From positions 2,728,001 through 2,792,000 of the forward strand of contig NC_014963.1 of assembly GCF_000179915.2 (NCBI RefSeq): a stretch of DNA of 64,000 nt, given 5' to 3'. Source of the stretch: Terriglobus saanensis SP1PR4. Its GTDB lineage: Bacteria > Acidobacteriota > Terriglobia > Terriglobales > Acidobacteriaceae. This document shows, piece after piece, positions 17,149 to 24,926 of the stretch. Position 1 is the stretch's first letter; each line of letters starts with the position of its first letter. The notes below the pieces were generated by a model. That model was given only the letters and a program-made list of their open reading frames with translations, searched no databases and was not told where the DNA came from. The position numbers and the translations under genes were made by a program.

Positions 17149-19320
17149 ATGGGATTTCGCTGTCTTCTTCAACTCGTGGCGCTTGCCTCAGCCTCCGTTT
17201 CCGTGTCGGCATTCGCGCAGGACGCCAATGTCCAGATGCAGGGTGAGCAGATCGCCGGGCCAACATGCGCGGGCCTTCCCCAATGGTTTATGCACTCTGC
17301 ACCTCGGCCCTGTACTACGGAAGAAGTGCGCACGTGGATCAAGGACGTTCGTCACTGGCGCATAGAACGAAAGATCCGTGTCGGCATGGACGACACCGAG
17401 TACAAGCGCCCCGACCTGCTGTGGACACAGTCCAGCTTTGTGCAGCCGCAGATGATGGTGCACGATCGCTTTTTCTACGATCCAAAGACCCGTCATTACT
17501 CGGTAGACCGTTACCTCGAAGATGCGAATGCGCGCTATGGAGGCATCGATAGCGTTCTGGTGTGGCCGACGTATCCAAACATCGGCGTCGATGATCGCAA
17601 CCAGTACGATCTCGTTCGCGATATGCCCGGCGGGTTGGAAGGCGTCAAGAGTTTTGTGGATGCCTTTCACCAGAAGGGCGTGCGCGTTCTCTTTCCGACC
17701 ATGTTGTGGGACCAGGGAACGCACGTTGAGGGAACAGCCGATGCGGAAGCTCTTTCCAAGGAACTGGTGTCAGTCGGGGCTGATGGTATCAACGGAGACA
17801 CCCTGCAGGGCGTGCCGCGTTCGTTTCGCGATGCCTCCGATTCACTTCATCATCCACTCGCACTCGAACCGGAGCTTGGCCCAGGTTCGGATGAGATGTT
17901 GAACTACAACAACATGACCTGGGGTTACTGGAAGTACGAATTTGTGCCGTCAGTCAGCCGGTACAAATGGCTCGAACCTCGTCATTTGGTGCATATCTCG
18001 AACCGCTGGGCACACAATCATGTGGACGATCTGCAATCCGCTTTCTTCAACGGAACTGGCTTCGAATCGTGGGAAAACGTCTGGGGCATCTGGAACCAGA
18101 TGACGCCGCGCGACGCAGAGGCCTTGCGTCGCATCTCCATCATCGAGCACGCCTACAGCAAGCTACTCGTATCGCAGGATTGGGAACCGCACACGCCGAC
18201 ACAGCAGTACGGAGTCTTTGCCAGCAAATGGCCGAGCGACACTGCAACGTTATGGACCATCGTCAATCGGAACATGTATCCCGTAGGCGGATCAGAACTG
18301 ACGCTTCCCTTCCGTGAAAACACGCGTTACTACGATCTTTGGAACGGCGTGGAGTTAACGCCGCAGAAGAACGGCGAAAAGATAACACTGGCCTTCTCCA
18401 TCGAAGCGAATGGCTATGGTGTAATTCTGGCGACCAGCGAACATGCAGAGGATCTGACATCGCTCTTGAAAAAGATGCAGACGCTCAGTCGCAAACCTTT
18501 GAGCTCCTACTCCGATCAATGGACGACCCTCCCCCAGCAGATGATTGCGATTGCAAAAACCAAAACGGTCTCACAAAAGCCTGACAGAATGTCGCACATT
18601 CCAGCGACCGACTTTCTCTTCCGCGTCAACGGCATCGAGATTGAAGGAACCAACGACGAAGGAGTGGACGTGCAATATGCAGGCGAAACTTCAGCACGGC
18701 GCTACCACGAGAACCAGGTTAAAATCGCTTCTTTCTGGATCGATACCTATCCCGTCACCAATGCTGAGTTCAAAAAATTCGTCGACGCAACAAAGTATCG
18801 CCCCGCAGACGACCACAATTTTCTCAAGGACTGGACACACAACTCCTTCCCTCCAGGGTGGGAGAACAAGCCGGTCACCTGGGTTTCGATCGAAGATGCA
18901 CGCGCTTATGCCAGCTGGGCTGGCAAACGCCTTCCACATGAGTGGGAATGGCAGTATGCAGCGCAGGGGAACGACGGAAGAACGTATCCCTGGGGGAATG
19001 ATTGGATCCGCGACAATATGCCTGCAACAGATAACGGTCGCACGTTGCTGCCCCCAAGCGATGTGGGCGCCCATCCACAGGCAGCGAGCCCATTCGGAGT
19101 GCAAGACCTCATTGGGAATGTATGGCAGTGGACCGACGAGTACGTAGACACACACACACGCGCGGCCATTTTGCGAGGCGGAAGCCACTATCAGCCGCAG
19201 GGTTCCCGGTGGTATTTCCCGCAGGCGTATAAGCTGTCAGAACACGGCAAATATCTGCTGATGGCGCCGAGCTTGGACAGGTCTGGCACGATTGGCTTCC
19301 GCTGTGTGCTGGATGAATAA
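17149..19320 (+). CDS. Secreted TIM-barrel glycosidase-like protein fused to a cysteine-less FGE-sulfatase domain
   Basis: 723 residues from ATG 17149 (GAGG 6 bases upstream; the 28 codons before it are not signal-like). Signal peptide to SAFAQ. Residues ~30-480 look like a (beta/alpha)8 glycosidase-type domain: strand-like segments with acidic ends such as IDSVLVWPTY, GVRVLFPTMLWDQGTH, VGADGINGDTLQG, then a beta-sandwich-like tail (NTRYYDLWNGVELTP). I cannot name its glycosidase family. Residues ~485-722 are a formylglycine-generating-enzyme-type (SUMF1/EgtB) domain: FWIDTYPVTNAEFKKFV, PVTWVSIEDARAYASWAGKRLPHE, YPWGND, GNVWQWTDEY, RGGS, GFRC. The cysteine pair used for catalysis in true FGE is absent from the segment after RGGS, so this half is unlikely to make formylglycine and may bind sugar. 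It is divergent from the receptor operon and 9 bases ahead of lacI. Confidence 0.8.
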   Translation: MGFRCLLQLVALASASVSVSAFAQDANVQMQGEQIAGPTCAGLPQWFMHSAPRPCTTEEVRTWIKDVRHWRIERKIRVGMDDTEYKRPDLLWTQSSFVQPQMMVHDRFFYDPKTRHYSVDRYLEDANARYGGIDSVLVWPTYPNIGVDDRNQYDLVRDMPGGLEGVKSFVDAFHQKGVRVLFPTMLWDQGTHVEGTADAEALSKELVSVGADGINGDTLQGVPRSFRDASDSLHHPLALEPELGPGSDEMLNYNNMTWGYWKYEFVPSVSRYKWLEPRHLVHISNRWAHNHVDDLQSAFFNGTGFESWENVWGIWNQMTPRDAEALRRISIIEHAYSKLLVSQDWEPHTPTQQYGVFASKWPSDTATLWTIVNRNMYPVGGSELTLPFRENTRYYDLWNGVELTPQKNGEKITLAFSIEANGYGVILATSEHAEDLTSLLKKMQTLSRKPLSSYSDQWTTLPQQMIAIAKTKTVSQKPDRMSHIPATDFLFRVNGIEIEGTNDEGVDVQYAGETSARRYHENQVKIASFWIDTYPVTNAEFKKFVDATKYRPADDHNFLKDWTHNSFPPGWENKPVTWVSIEDARAYASWAGKRLPHEWEWQYAAQGNDGRTYPWGNDWIRDNMPATDNGRTLLPPSDVGAHPQAASPFGVQDLIGNVWQWTDEYVDTHTRAAILRGGSHYQPQGSRWYFPQAYKLSEHGKYLLMAPSLDRSGTIGFRCVLDE

Positions 19321-19329
19321 GACGCACGC

Positions 19330-20355
19330 ATGAAACCTCAAAATAAGAAAAATCCGCCACTCGAACGAGCAACGATGCATGACATCGCCTCACGGGCAGA
19401 CGTCTCGCTCGGTACGGTTTCGCATGTCATCAATGGGACCGCACCGGTGCGCGATGTCCTCAAGAAGCGTGTACTGCAGGCAATCGACGATCTTGGTTAT
19501 CAGCCCAATCACCTCTCCCGAGGCCTGCGTCGCAACCAAACCAACCTGATCGGCATGATCATCCCGGACATTATGAATCCGTTCTTTCCTTCGGTAGTTC
19601 GGGGGGTCGAAGACATGGCATACAAGGCGTCATATCGCCTTTTGCTATGCAACGCCGACAACGACGTTCAGAAGGAGACGGCCTATCTGAATGATCTCCG
19701 ATCGTTTCTCCCCGCGGGCATTATCCTCATTCCTTCGCTCGATCATAAGATCGCTTCCCAGGGAGCAGGGCCGCCGGTTGTATGTATGGATCGCGTGCCC
19801 AAAGGATGGAAGGGCGACAGCGTAACCGTAGCCAACGAGGCAGGCGGTCACGCGGCAGCGGAACACTTGATAGAGATGGGGCACAAGATCATCGGTATTG
19901 TGCGTGGCCCATCGAATGTTGTTACGGCCGAAGAGCGCGTGACCGGATTCGTGAAAGCGATGAAGGCAGCCAGGCTTTCGATTTCGCCTGAATACATTCA
20001 GGAAGGCCAGTTTGATCGCGAGAGCGGATACACCTGCACGCTCCGTCTTTTGAATATGCTGCCTCGCCCCACAGCCATCTTCACTGCAAGCGATCTAATG
20101 GCGACCGGGGCGCTCGCGGCGATCAAGGCAAGCAAACTGAAGTGTCCCGACGATATTTCAATTGTAAGTTTCGACGGCCTGGCCTTCACCGAACTCACCG
20201 AACCAGCATTGACAAGCATCTTCCAGCCCAGCTACCAGCTTGGTTATACGGCCGCTCGTCTCCTGCTGGACAGAATCAATGGCGAGGACTTCCCTCCTCA
20301 GAACGTGATGCTTGATACAGAACTTAAGATCAGAGACTCTGTTCGGCGAATTTAG
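19330..20355 (+). CDS. LacI-family transcriptional regulator
   Basis: 341 residues, a full-length LacI/GalR protein. The helix-turn-helix is at ~15-40 (TMHDIASRADVSLGTVSHVINGTAPV region), followed by the hinge helix (YQPNHLSRGLRR) and a periplasmic-binding-protein-like effector domain (LIGMIIPDIMNPFF, GYTAARLLLDRI). It starts 9 bases after the FGE-fusion stop, without a clear ribosome site, so translational coupling is likely. It probably represses the divergent receptor-transporter-ribokinase operon through the TTGAANCGNTTCAA site at 16863 and releases it when a sugar (ribose or a derivative) binds. The assignment of operator and effector is inference from position. Confidence 0.9.
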   Translation: MKPQNKKNPPLERATMHDIASRADVSLGTVSHVINGTAPVRDVLKKRVLQAIDDLGYQPNHLSRGLRRNQTNLIGMIIPDIMNPFFPSVVRGVEDMAYKASYRLLLCNADNDVQKETAYLNDLRSFLPAGIILIPSLDHKIASQGAGPPVVCMDRVPKGWKGDSVTVANEAGGHAAAEHLIEMGHKIIGIVRGPSNVVTAEERVTGFVKAMKAARLSISPEYIQEGQFDRESGYTCTLRLLNMLPRPTAIFTASDLMATGALAAIKASKLKCPDDISIVSFDGLAFTELTEPALTSIFQPSYQLGYTAARLLLDRINGEDFPPQNVMLDTELKIRDSVRRI

Positions 20356-20380
20356 AAATTGCTCAGACTATCGAGAGCCA

Positions 20381-20413
20381 CCGGAATACCTATTGCCAAA
20401 ATAGGTATTCCGG
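20381..20413. promoter_or_regulatory. Perfect 14-base inverted repeat over the padR promoter
   Basis: CCGGAATACCTATT (20381-20394) and AATAGGTATTCCGG (20400-20413) are exact complements with the 5-base loop GCCAA. It covers the -35 box and most of the spacer of the promoter proposed at 20393-20422, so it is a good candidate for the operator of the PadR protein. It could also end the lacI transcript, but no T run follows. Confidence 0.7.
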
Positions 20414-20422
20414 CCATACACT
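20393..20422 (+). promoter_or_regulatory. Probable padR promoter giving a leaderless mRNA
   Basis: TTGCCA (20393-20398), an 18-base spacer and TACACT (20417-20422). Transcription would begin about 7 bases later, at or next to the ATG at 20430, and there is no ribosome site before that ATG. Both facts point to a leaderless transcript. Confidence 0.5.
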
Positions 20423-20429
20423 CTCCAGC

Positions 20430-20774
20430 ATGGCTAAGAATTCCGAACATCGCGATCTCTTCCCCGGCGCTCTGGAGATGATGATTCTCCAATCCCTTCG
20501 GCTGAAGCCCATGCATGGCTATGCGCTGGTGAAACACATCAAGCAGGTCTCCGACGATCTGCTTCAAATAGAAGAGGGCTCACTCTATCCGGCGTTGCAG
20601 CGGATGTTAAAGGCTGGCTGGCTGGAAGCTGAGGCGGGAACCTCGGCCAAGGGCAGACCAACGAGGATCTATAAGCTCACGACCGCAGGCATGCGCCATC
20701 TCGAAAAAGAAGTGGTCAGTTTCGAGAGAATGTTTGCAGGCTTTAGCCGTGTGCTCGCCGCAGCCAAAGCATAG
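20430..20774 (+). CDS. PadR-family transcriptional regulator
   Basis: 114 residues with the family's winged helix: LFPGALEMMILQSLRLKPMHGYALVKHI at the N-terminus, EEGSLYPALQRMLKAGWLEAE as the recognition/wing part and GRPTRIYKLTTAGMRHLEKE near the end, plus the short C-terminal dimerisation helix of the PadR-s2 subgroup. It is followed after 10 bases by an ADOP-type ABC permease, a pairing repeated many times in Acidobacteriota genomes, so it most likely represses its own small operon. The inverted repeat at 20381-20413 is the candidate binding site. The effector is unknown. Confidence 0.92.
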   Translation: MAKNSEHRDLFPGALEMMILQSLRLKPMHGYALVKHIKQVSDDLLQIEEGSLYPALQRMLKAGWLEAEAGTSAKGRPTRIYKLTTAGMRHLEKEVVSFERMFAGFSRVLAAAKA

Positions 20775-20784
20775 GAGATAGAGC

Positions 20785-23475
20785 ATGTCACGATTCCGTC
20801 GCTTCTTTAGCAGAGATCGCCGCTATGACGACCTCTCTGTCTCCATTCAGGAACACCTCGACGAGCGTATCGAGGAACTGATAGAGGAGGGCATGTCGCG
20901 CGAAAAGGCTGAACGAACGGCACGTCGCGATTTCGGCAATGTGACAATCCTCCAGGAGCGGAGCCGTGAAGTCTGGCAGTGGCAAAGACTCGAATCGTTG
21001 CTAGTGGACCTGAAGCATGTGTGCCGTCGGCTAGGGCGATCGCCGGGCTTCGCGATCACGGTGGTGCTCACGCTGGCCATTGGCATCGGAGCGAATACGG
21101 CGATCTTCAGCGTACTCAACAGCGTGCTGATACGGCCGTTGCCCTATCCGGAGCCGGAACAGCTGGTTTCGCTTCATCTCAACGCGCCGGGTGCGCCCGG
21201 TCTCGCTGAGTTTCGCAATGAGCTGCGCCTGTCGCCGTCGATGTATCTCACCTTCGCTGGCCAGAACCGTGCCTTTCAGTCAATGGGAGTGTGGGGGCCA
21301 GGAACGGCAAGCATCACCGGCATCGCCCAACCAGAGCAGGTCAACACAGCGCTTCTTTCGAGCGGCATTCTTGAAACGCTGCATGTCCCGGCACTCATCG
21401 GGCAATGGCTTACGGCCGCCGATCAGGACTCCCATGGCCTGGGACGTGTGATGTTGAGTTATGGCTATTGGCAGCGCCGCTTCAGCGGTGACCCCGCCGT
21501 TGTAGGACGCACCATCAGCGTCAATTCTCAGCCGCGTGTGATCGCCGGGGTGATGCCGCGCGGATTCAAGGTCGTCAATTACGACTTCGACCTCCTGGTT
21601 CCGCTGGCCCTCGATCCGGTCAAAGAGCAGTTGGCTGGCTTTGCATATCGCGGCATCGCGCGGCTTCGGCCTGGAGTTGCCATCCCGCAGGCAAATGCCG
21701 ATCTGGCGCGCCTGCTCAACGTATGGATGGACTCGTGGTCCAACGGTCCGGGCACCAACTCCCACTTCTATCTGACCTGGAGAATCACCCCCGCGCTAGA
21801 GCCGCTGAAGGAGACTGTGGTGGGCAGCATCCACACGGTTCTCTGGGTGATTATGGGAACAATCGGCGTTGTCATGCTGATCGCCTGCACCAACGTGGCC
21901 AACCTGCTATTGGTTCGAGCGGATGCGCGCCAGCAAGAACTTGCAGTCCGCTCAGCGCTTGGCGCAGGACGATGGAGGATTGCGCGTGAGCTCTTGCTGG
22001 AGAGCGTGACGCTGGGTCTGTTGGGAGGAGCCGCCGGTGTGGCCGTAGCCTATGGCGGACTCCACCTGTTGTCGGCGATCGGGCCGATGGAACTCCCGCG
22101 CTTGAGCGAGATCTCGCTCGACGGTCGCTCCATTACCTTCACACTCATCCTCTCCGTACTCTCCGGTCTCTTCTTCGGTGCCATCCCGGTACTGCGCTAT
22201 GCCCCTTCGCAGCAGCGCCCGACCTTGCTTGGAGCGATGCGGACGTCGAGCGGAAACCGTGAGAGCCAACGCGGCCGCAACCTACTCGTGATGGCGCAAG
22301 TTGCCATGGCGCTCGTGCTGCTCATCAGCGCAGTCCTGATGATCCGCACCTTCCGGGCGATGCGCAATGTCGATCCCGGTTTCTCCAATCCTGCGTCCCT
22401 TCAGGTCATGCGCCTCTCCATTCCGGAGACGCTGGTCAGCGATGCCACAACAACCGTGCACCTGCAGAACAATATCCTCGACAAACTGGCTGCGATCCCG
22501 GGCGTCTCTTCTGCCGGCTTCGCAGCTTCTGTTCCCATGAGCGGAGCCGAACCGAGCTGGGATCAGATTCTCATCGAAGGGAAAGACTACTCAGCCGAAA
22601 ATCCCCCGATGCGCCTTTACAACTACGTCTCGCCCGGCTACTTCCACACCGCTGGCACACGTCTCGTAGCCGGGCGCGACTTTACGTGGGCGGAGGTCTA
22701 CAACGTGAGGCCGATCGGAATCCTATCCGAGAGCCTTGCCCACGAGCTTTGGGGATCGCCGGGTATAGCCATCGGTAAACGGTTTCGAGAGTTCCCAGGC
22801 ATGCCCTGGCATGAAGTAGTGGGCGTGGTGCAGGATGTACGTGAAAACGGCGTGGATCAGGTCTCGCCCGCAACGGTCTACTGGCCTTCGTTGCTGGGTG
22901 ATTCCCCCGCTCCGGAGAAGCTGGGAGCCTGGCGCAGGGTCTACTTCGCGATACGCAGCGATCGCGCCGGGACGCAGACCTTTATTAACGAGATGCAACA
23001 GGCCGTCTCGTCAGTAAATGCGAATCTGCCGGTCGCAGCCATCAGCACCATGCAGGATATCTATAGCGAATCCATGGCGCGCACTTCGTTCACACTCGTT
23101 ATGCTTGCGATGGCCGGTGCGATGGCGCTCGCTCTTGGCATCCTTGGCATCTACGGGGTGATCTCGTATGCCGTCTCGCAGCGAACGCGAGAGATTGGCA
23201 TACGCATCGCGCTGGGCGCGAAGAAGGGTGAACTGGTTTGGATGTTCGTTCGCTCAGCCCTGACGCTTACCGGAGTGGGTACGATCATTGGCCTCGCGGC
23301 CGCGGCCGCACTCATGCGCCTGATGCAAACGCTCTTCTTTGGTGTCAGTCCCTTCGATCCCATCACCTTCATGGCTGTACCGGTTGCTCTGATTGCTGCA
23401 GCGGCGCTGGCAAGCTATCTGCCAGCGCGCCGTTCTGCTGCTGTCGATCCCGTGGAAGCGCTTCGCGCCGAATGA
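20785..23475 (+). CDS. ADOP-type ABC transporter permease (FtsX/MacB fold)
   Basis: 896 residues; ATG preceded by AGGAGAT. The N-terminal ~85 residues are the permease prefix domain (SIQEHLDERIEELIEEGMSREKAERTARRDFGN split over residues ~13-50), then a first MacB/FtsX unit: SPGFAITVVLTLAIGIGANTAIFSVLNSVLIRPLPYP, a periplasmic domain, and helices with CTNVANLLLVRADARQQELAVRSALGAGR. A second copy follows (periplasmic part, then QRTREIGIRIALGAKKGELVW, FGVSPFDPITF, SYLPARRSAAVDPVEALRAE). This double-unit, eight-helix layout is the acidobacterial duplicated orphan permease. No ATPase gene is adjacent, as usual for the group. Its function (mechanotransmission or export) is not known. Confidence 0.92.
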   Translation: MSRFRRFFSRDRRYDDLSVSIQEHLDERIEELIEEGMSREKAERTARRDFGNVTILQERSREVWQWQRLESLLVDLKHVCRRLGRSPGFAITVVLTLAIGIGANTAIFSVLNSVLIRPLPYPEPEQLVSLHLNAPGAPGLAEFRNELRLSPSMYLTFAGQNRAFQSMGVWGPGTASITGIAQPEQVNTALLSSGILETLHVPALIGQWLTAADQDSHGLGRVMLSYGYWQRRFSGDPAVVGRTISVNSQPRVIAGVMPRGFKVVNYDFDLLVPLALDPVKEQLAGFAYRGIARLRPGVAIPQANADLARLLNVWMDSWSNGPGTNSHFYLTWRITPALEPLKETVVGSIHTVLWVIMGTIGVVMLIACTNVANLLLVRADARQQELAVRSALGAGRWRIARELLLESVTLGLLGGAAGVAVAYGGLHLLSAIGPMELPRLSEISLDGRSITFTLILSVLSGLFFGAIPVLRYAPSQQRPTLLGAMRTSSGNRESQRGRNLLVMAQVAMALVLLISAVLMIRTFRAMRNVDPGFSNPASLQVMRLSIPETLVSDATTTVHLQNNILDKLAAIPGVSSAGFAASVPMSGAEPSWDQILIEGKDYSAENPPMRLYNYVSPGYFHTAGTRLVAGRDFTWAEVYNVRPIGILSESLAHELWGSPGIAIGKRFREFPGMPWHEVVGVVQDVRENGVDQVSPATVYWPSLLGDSPAPEKLGAWRRVYFAIRSDRAGTQTFINEMQQAVSSVNANLPVAAISTMQDIYSESMARTSFTLVMLAMAGAMALALGILGIYGVISYAVSQRTREIGIRIALGAKKGELVWMFVRSALTLTGVGTIIGLAAAAALMRLMQTLFFGVSPFDPITFMAVPVALIAAAALASYLPARRSAAVDPVEALRAE

Positions 23476-23721
23476 ATCATTTCGAAGGCGATGCAGGCTA
23501 GTTGAGCTAGGTCGGGCCTGTCGGCTACATCAGACGGAGGCGTAAGTTCGGTGAGTATCGCGTCGACCACCCGCTACAAAGCGACCCGAAAGCTGGGTGG
23601 CGCTACGGGAGCCCGCCTTTGTGAAAGTCAAAGTCCAAAGCGAACACTGCTTGCAGTGAGGTTGTGAGAAGACAAGGCAAAAAGATAAGCGGGATTCGTG
23701 CGTGAAGGATCATCATCGTTT

Positions 23722-23940
23722 CTAATTGCTCGGATTAACACGATAAACAAGTAGAGCGGCAATATCTACGTCGGTTTTGGGGTGGATCACGAAGAACCGA
23801 TGAAGCTGGAGGAGATAGAACGATGTCTTGCCCCCGTTCGTTGGAATGTTGGCGAGCAGCTTGTAGATGTTCGGATCTTACTGATGGAAGATCGAGATTC
23901 CTTGGGTTCCGCTGCCGTAGACTCGCTTCATGACGGGATC
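23722..23940 (-). pseudogene. C-terminal remnant of a YncE-like beta-propeller protein
   Basis: Reading leftward in one frame from ~23940 gives MKRVYGSGTQGISIFHQ, an in-frame TAA, then DPNIYKLLANIPTNGGKTSF, LHRFFVIHPKTDVDIAALLVYRV and a stop at 23722. This matches the style of the last blade of secreted 40-residue YVTN/YncE-type propellers (Tyr-Lys-Leu-Leu-Ala-x-Ile-Pro-Thr; final x-V-Y-x-V). Everything upstream is missing, so it is a dead fragment. The rest of the 23476-23966 gap has nothing I recognise. Confidence 0.55.
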
Positions 23941-23966
23941 ATGTCGTCATTTATATTTACAAGCTT

Positions 23967-24212
23967 CTATGACAGATCGTGTTTAAAGAAACCAAAAAGC
24001 GTTGCCAAGATGGCGACTGCGGCGAACAGGAACAGAATCGAGAGTACCAATTTTGACCATGGATTTTCCTTCTCCTGGACCTCACTGCTTCCTTCCGTAT
24101 GCTTCGTGAACATCAAAAAAAGACGCCTGCCCCGTCCGGATTTAATCGTGTTCAGCATGAGACCCCAGTTGTTCTTCACTCTTTGCAACTCCAATGCTGC
24201 ACCGGCAGACAT
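23967..24212 (-). CDS. Small membrane protein downstream of the response regulator
   Basis: Up to 81 residues, 18 bases after the stop of the KdpE-like gene and in the same direction. It has a soluble N-terminal half and one clear transmembrane helix near the C-terminus (LVLSILFLFAAVAILATLF) followed by GFFKHD. The ATG at 24212 has no ribosome site; an ATG at 24158 (GGGGTCTC just before it) or 24113 may be the real start. No family is recognised. It is too long and too different to be KdpF. It could be an accessory of the two-component system or a chance frame. Confidence 0.4.
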   Translation of the reverse strand: MSAGAALELQRVKNNWGLMLNTIKSGRGRRLFLMFTKHTEGSSEVQEKENPWSKLVLSILFLFAAVAILATLFGFFKHDLS

Positions 24213-24230
24213 AAGGAATGCATAAAGACG

Positions 24231-24926
24231 CTACAAAAGATCTTGGAATCGATAGCCGATATAGTTTTCCGTAAGTAGATACCTTGGATTGGAAGGGTCA
24301 TCCTCAATCTTTCTCCGAAGTTGGCTGATATACGTGCGAAGATATTCGCGCTCATTTCCGTATTCATCCCCCCATACCTCGGACAGAAGTTTGTGATGTG
24401 TGATTGGCGTTCCCGCGTGCCGCATCAGAACATGCGTCAGTTCGAACTCTTTGGGCGTTAGATGAAGCTCAGCGCCATTCTTTGTTAGGCGACGCGCCAA
24501 AGGATCGATTTTCAACTCCCCAATCTCAATCGGGCCAAGTTCGCTTCCTTCGGGCTGGCGCACCCGTCTCACGCCAGCCCGCATGCGCGCGGCCAATTCA
24601 GGAAGTCCGAAGGGCTTGGTAACATAATCATCCGCACCGGCATCCAAAGCAGCAATCTTATCCTCGTCCCGGTTACGCACAGTGAGTACGATGATGGACA
24701 AACAGGGATGTGCGGCACGAATTTTCTCGCACGCAGACATGCCGCCCATACCTGGCATATTGAGATCCAGTAACACCACCTCGAATTTATGATTTCGAAG
24801 TTCCACCAGAGCGGTCTCTCCGTTTGGTGCCTCCATGATTTCAAAGCCCAGCGCGCTCAAAGTTGCTGACAGTGTGTGTCGCAGCGCAACATCATCTTCA
24901 ACAATCAAAACCGTTCCGTGACTCAT
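24231..24926 (-). CDS. OmpR/KdpE-type response regulator
   Basis: 231 residues, the standard length. Receiver domain: acidic pair at 11-12 (VEDD), phospho-acceptor Asp54 (VLLDLNMPG), switch Thr82 and Lys104 (YVTKPF). The C-terminal winged helix has LTPKEFELTHVLMRHAG, VWGDEYGNEREYLRTYISQLRRKIE and a YRF end, as in KdpE. The GAGGGAG ribosome site lies inside the end of the kinase gene, and the start ATG overlaps the kinase stop by 4 bases (ATGA), so the two are co-translated. No kdpFABC genes are in the window; the target may instead be the TonB receptor transcribed away from the kinase gene. Confidence 0.9.
   Translation of the reverse strand: MSHGTVLIVEDDVALRHTLSATLSALGFEIMEAPNGETALVELRNHKFEVVLLDLNMPGMGGMSACEKIRAAHPCLSIIVLTVRNRDEDKIAALDAGADDYVTKPFGLPELAARMRAGVRRVRQPEGSELGPIEIGELKIDPLARRLTKNGAELHLTPKEFELTHVLMRHAGTPITHHKLLSEVWGDEYGNEREYLRTYISQLRRKIEDDPSNPRYLLTENYIGYRFQDLL

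Noticed and set aside
23782-24225. 147-codon forward frame in the gap before the response regulator
   Set aside because: It runs antisense to the YncE-like remnant and to the small membrane-protein frame, both of which have better protein character.
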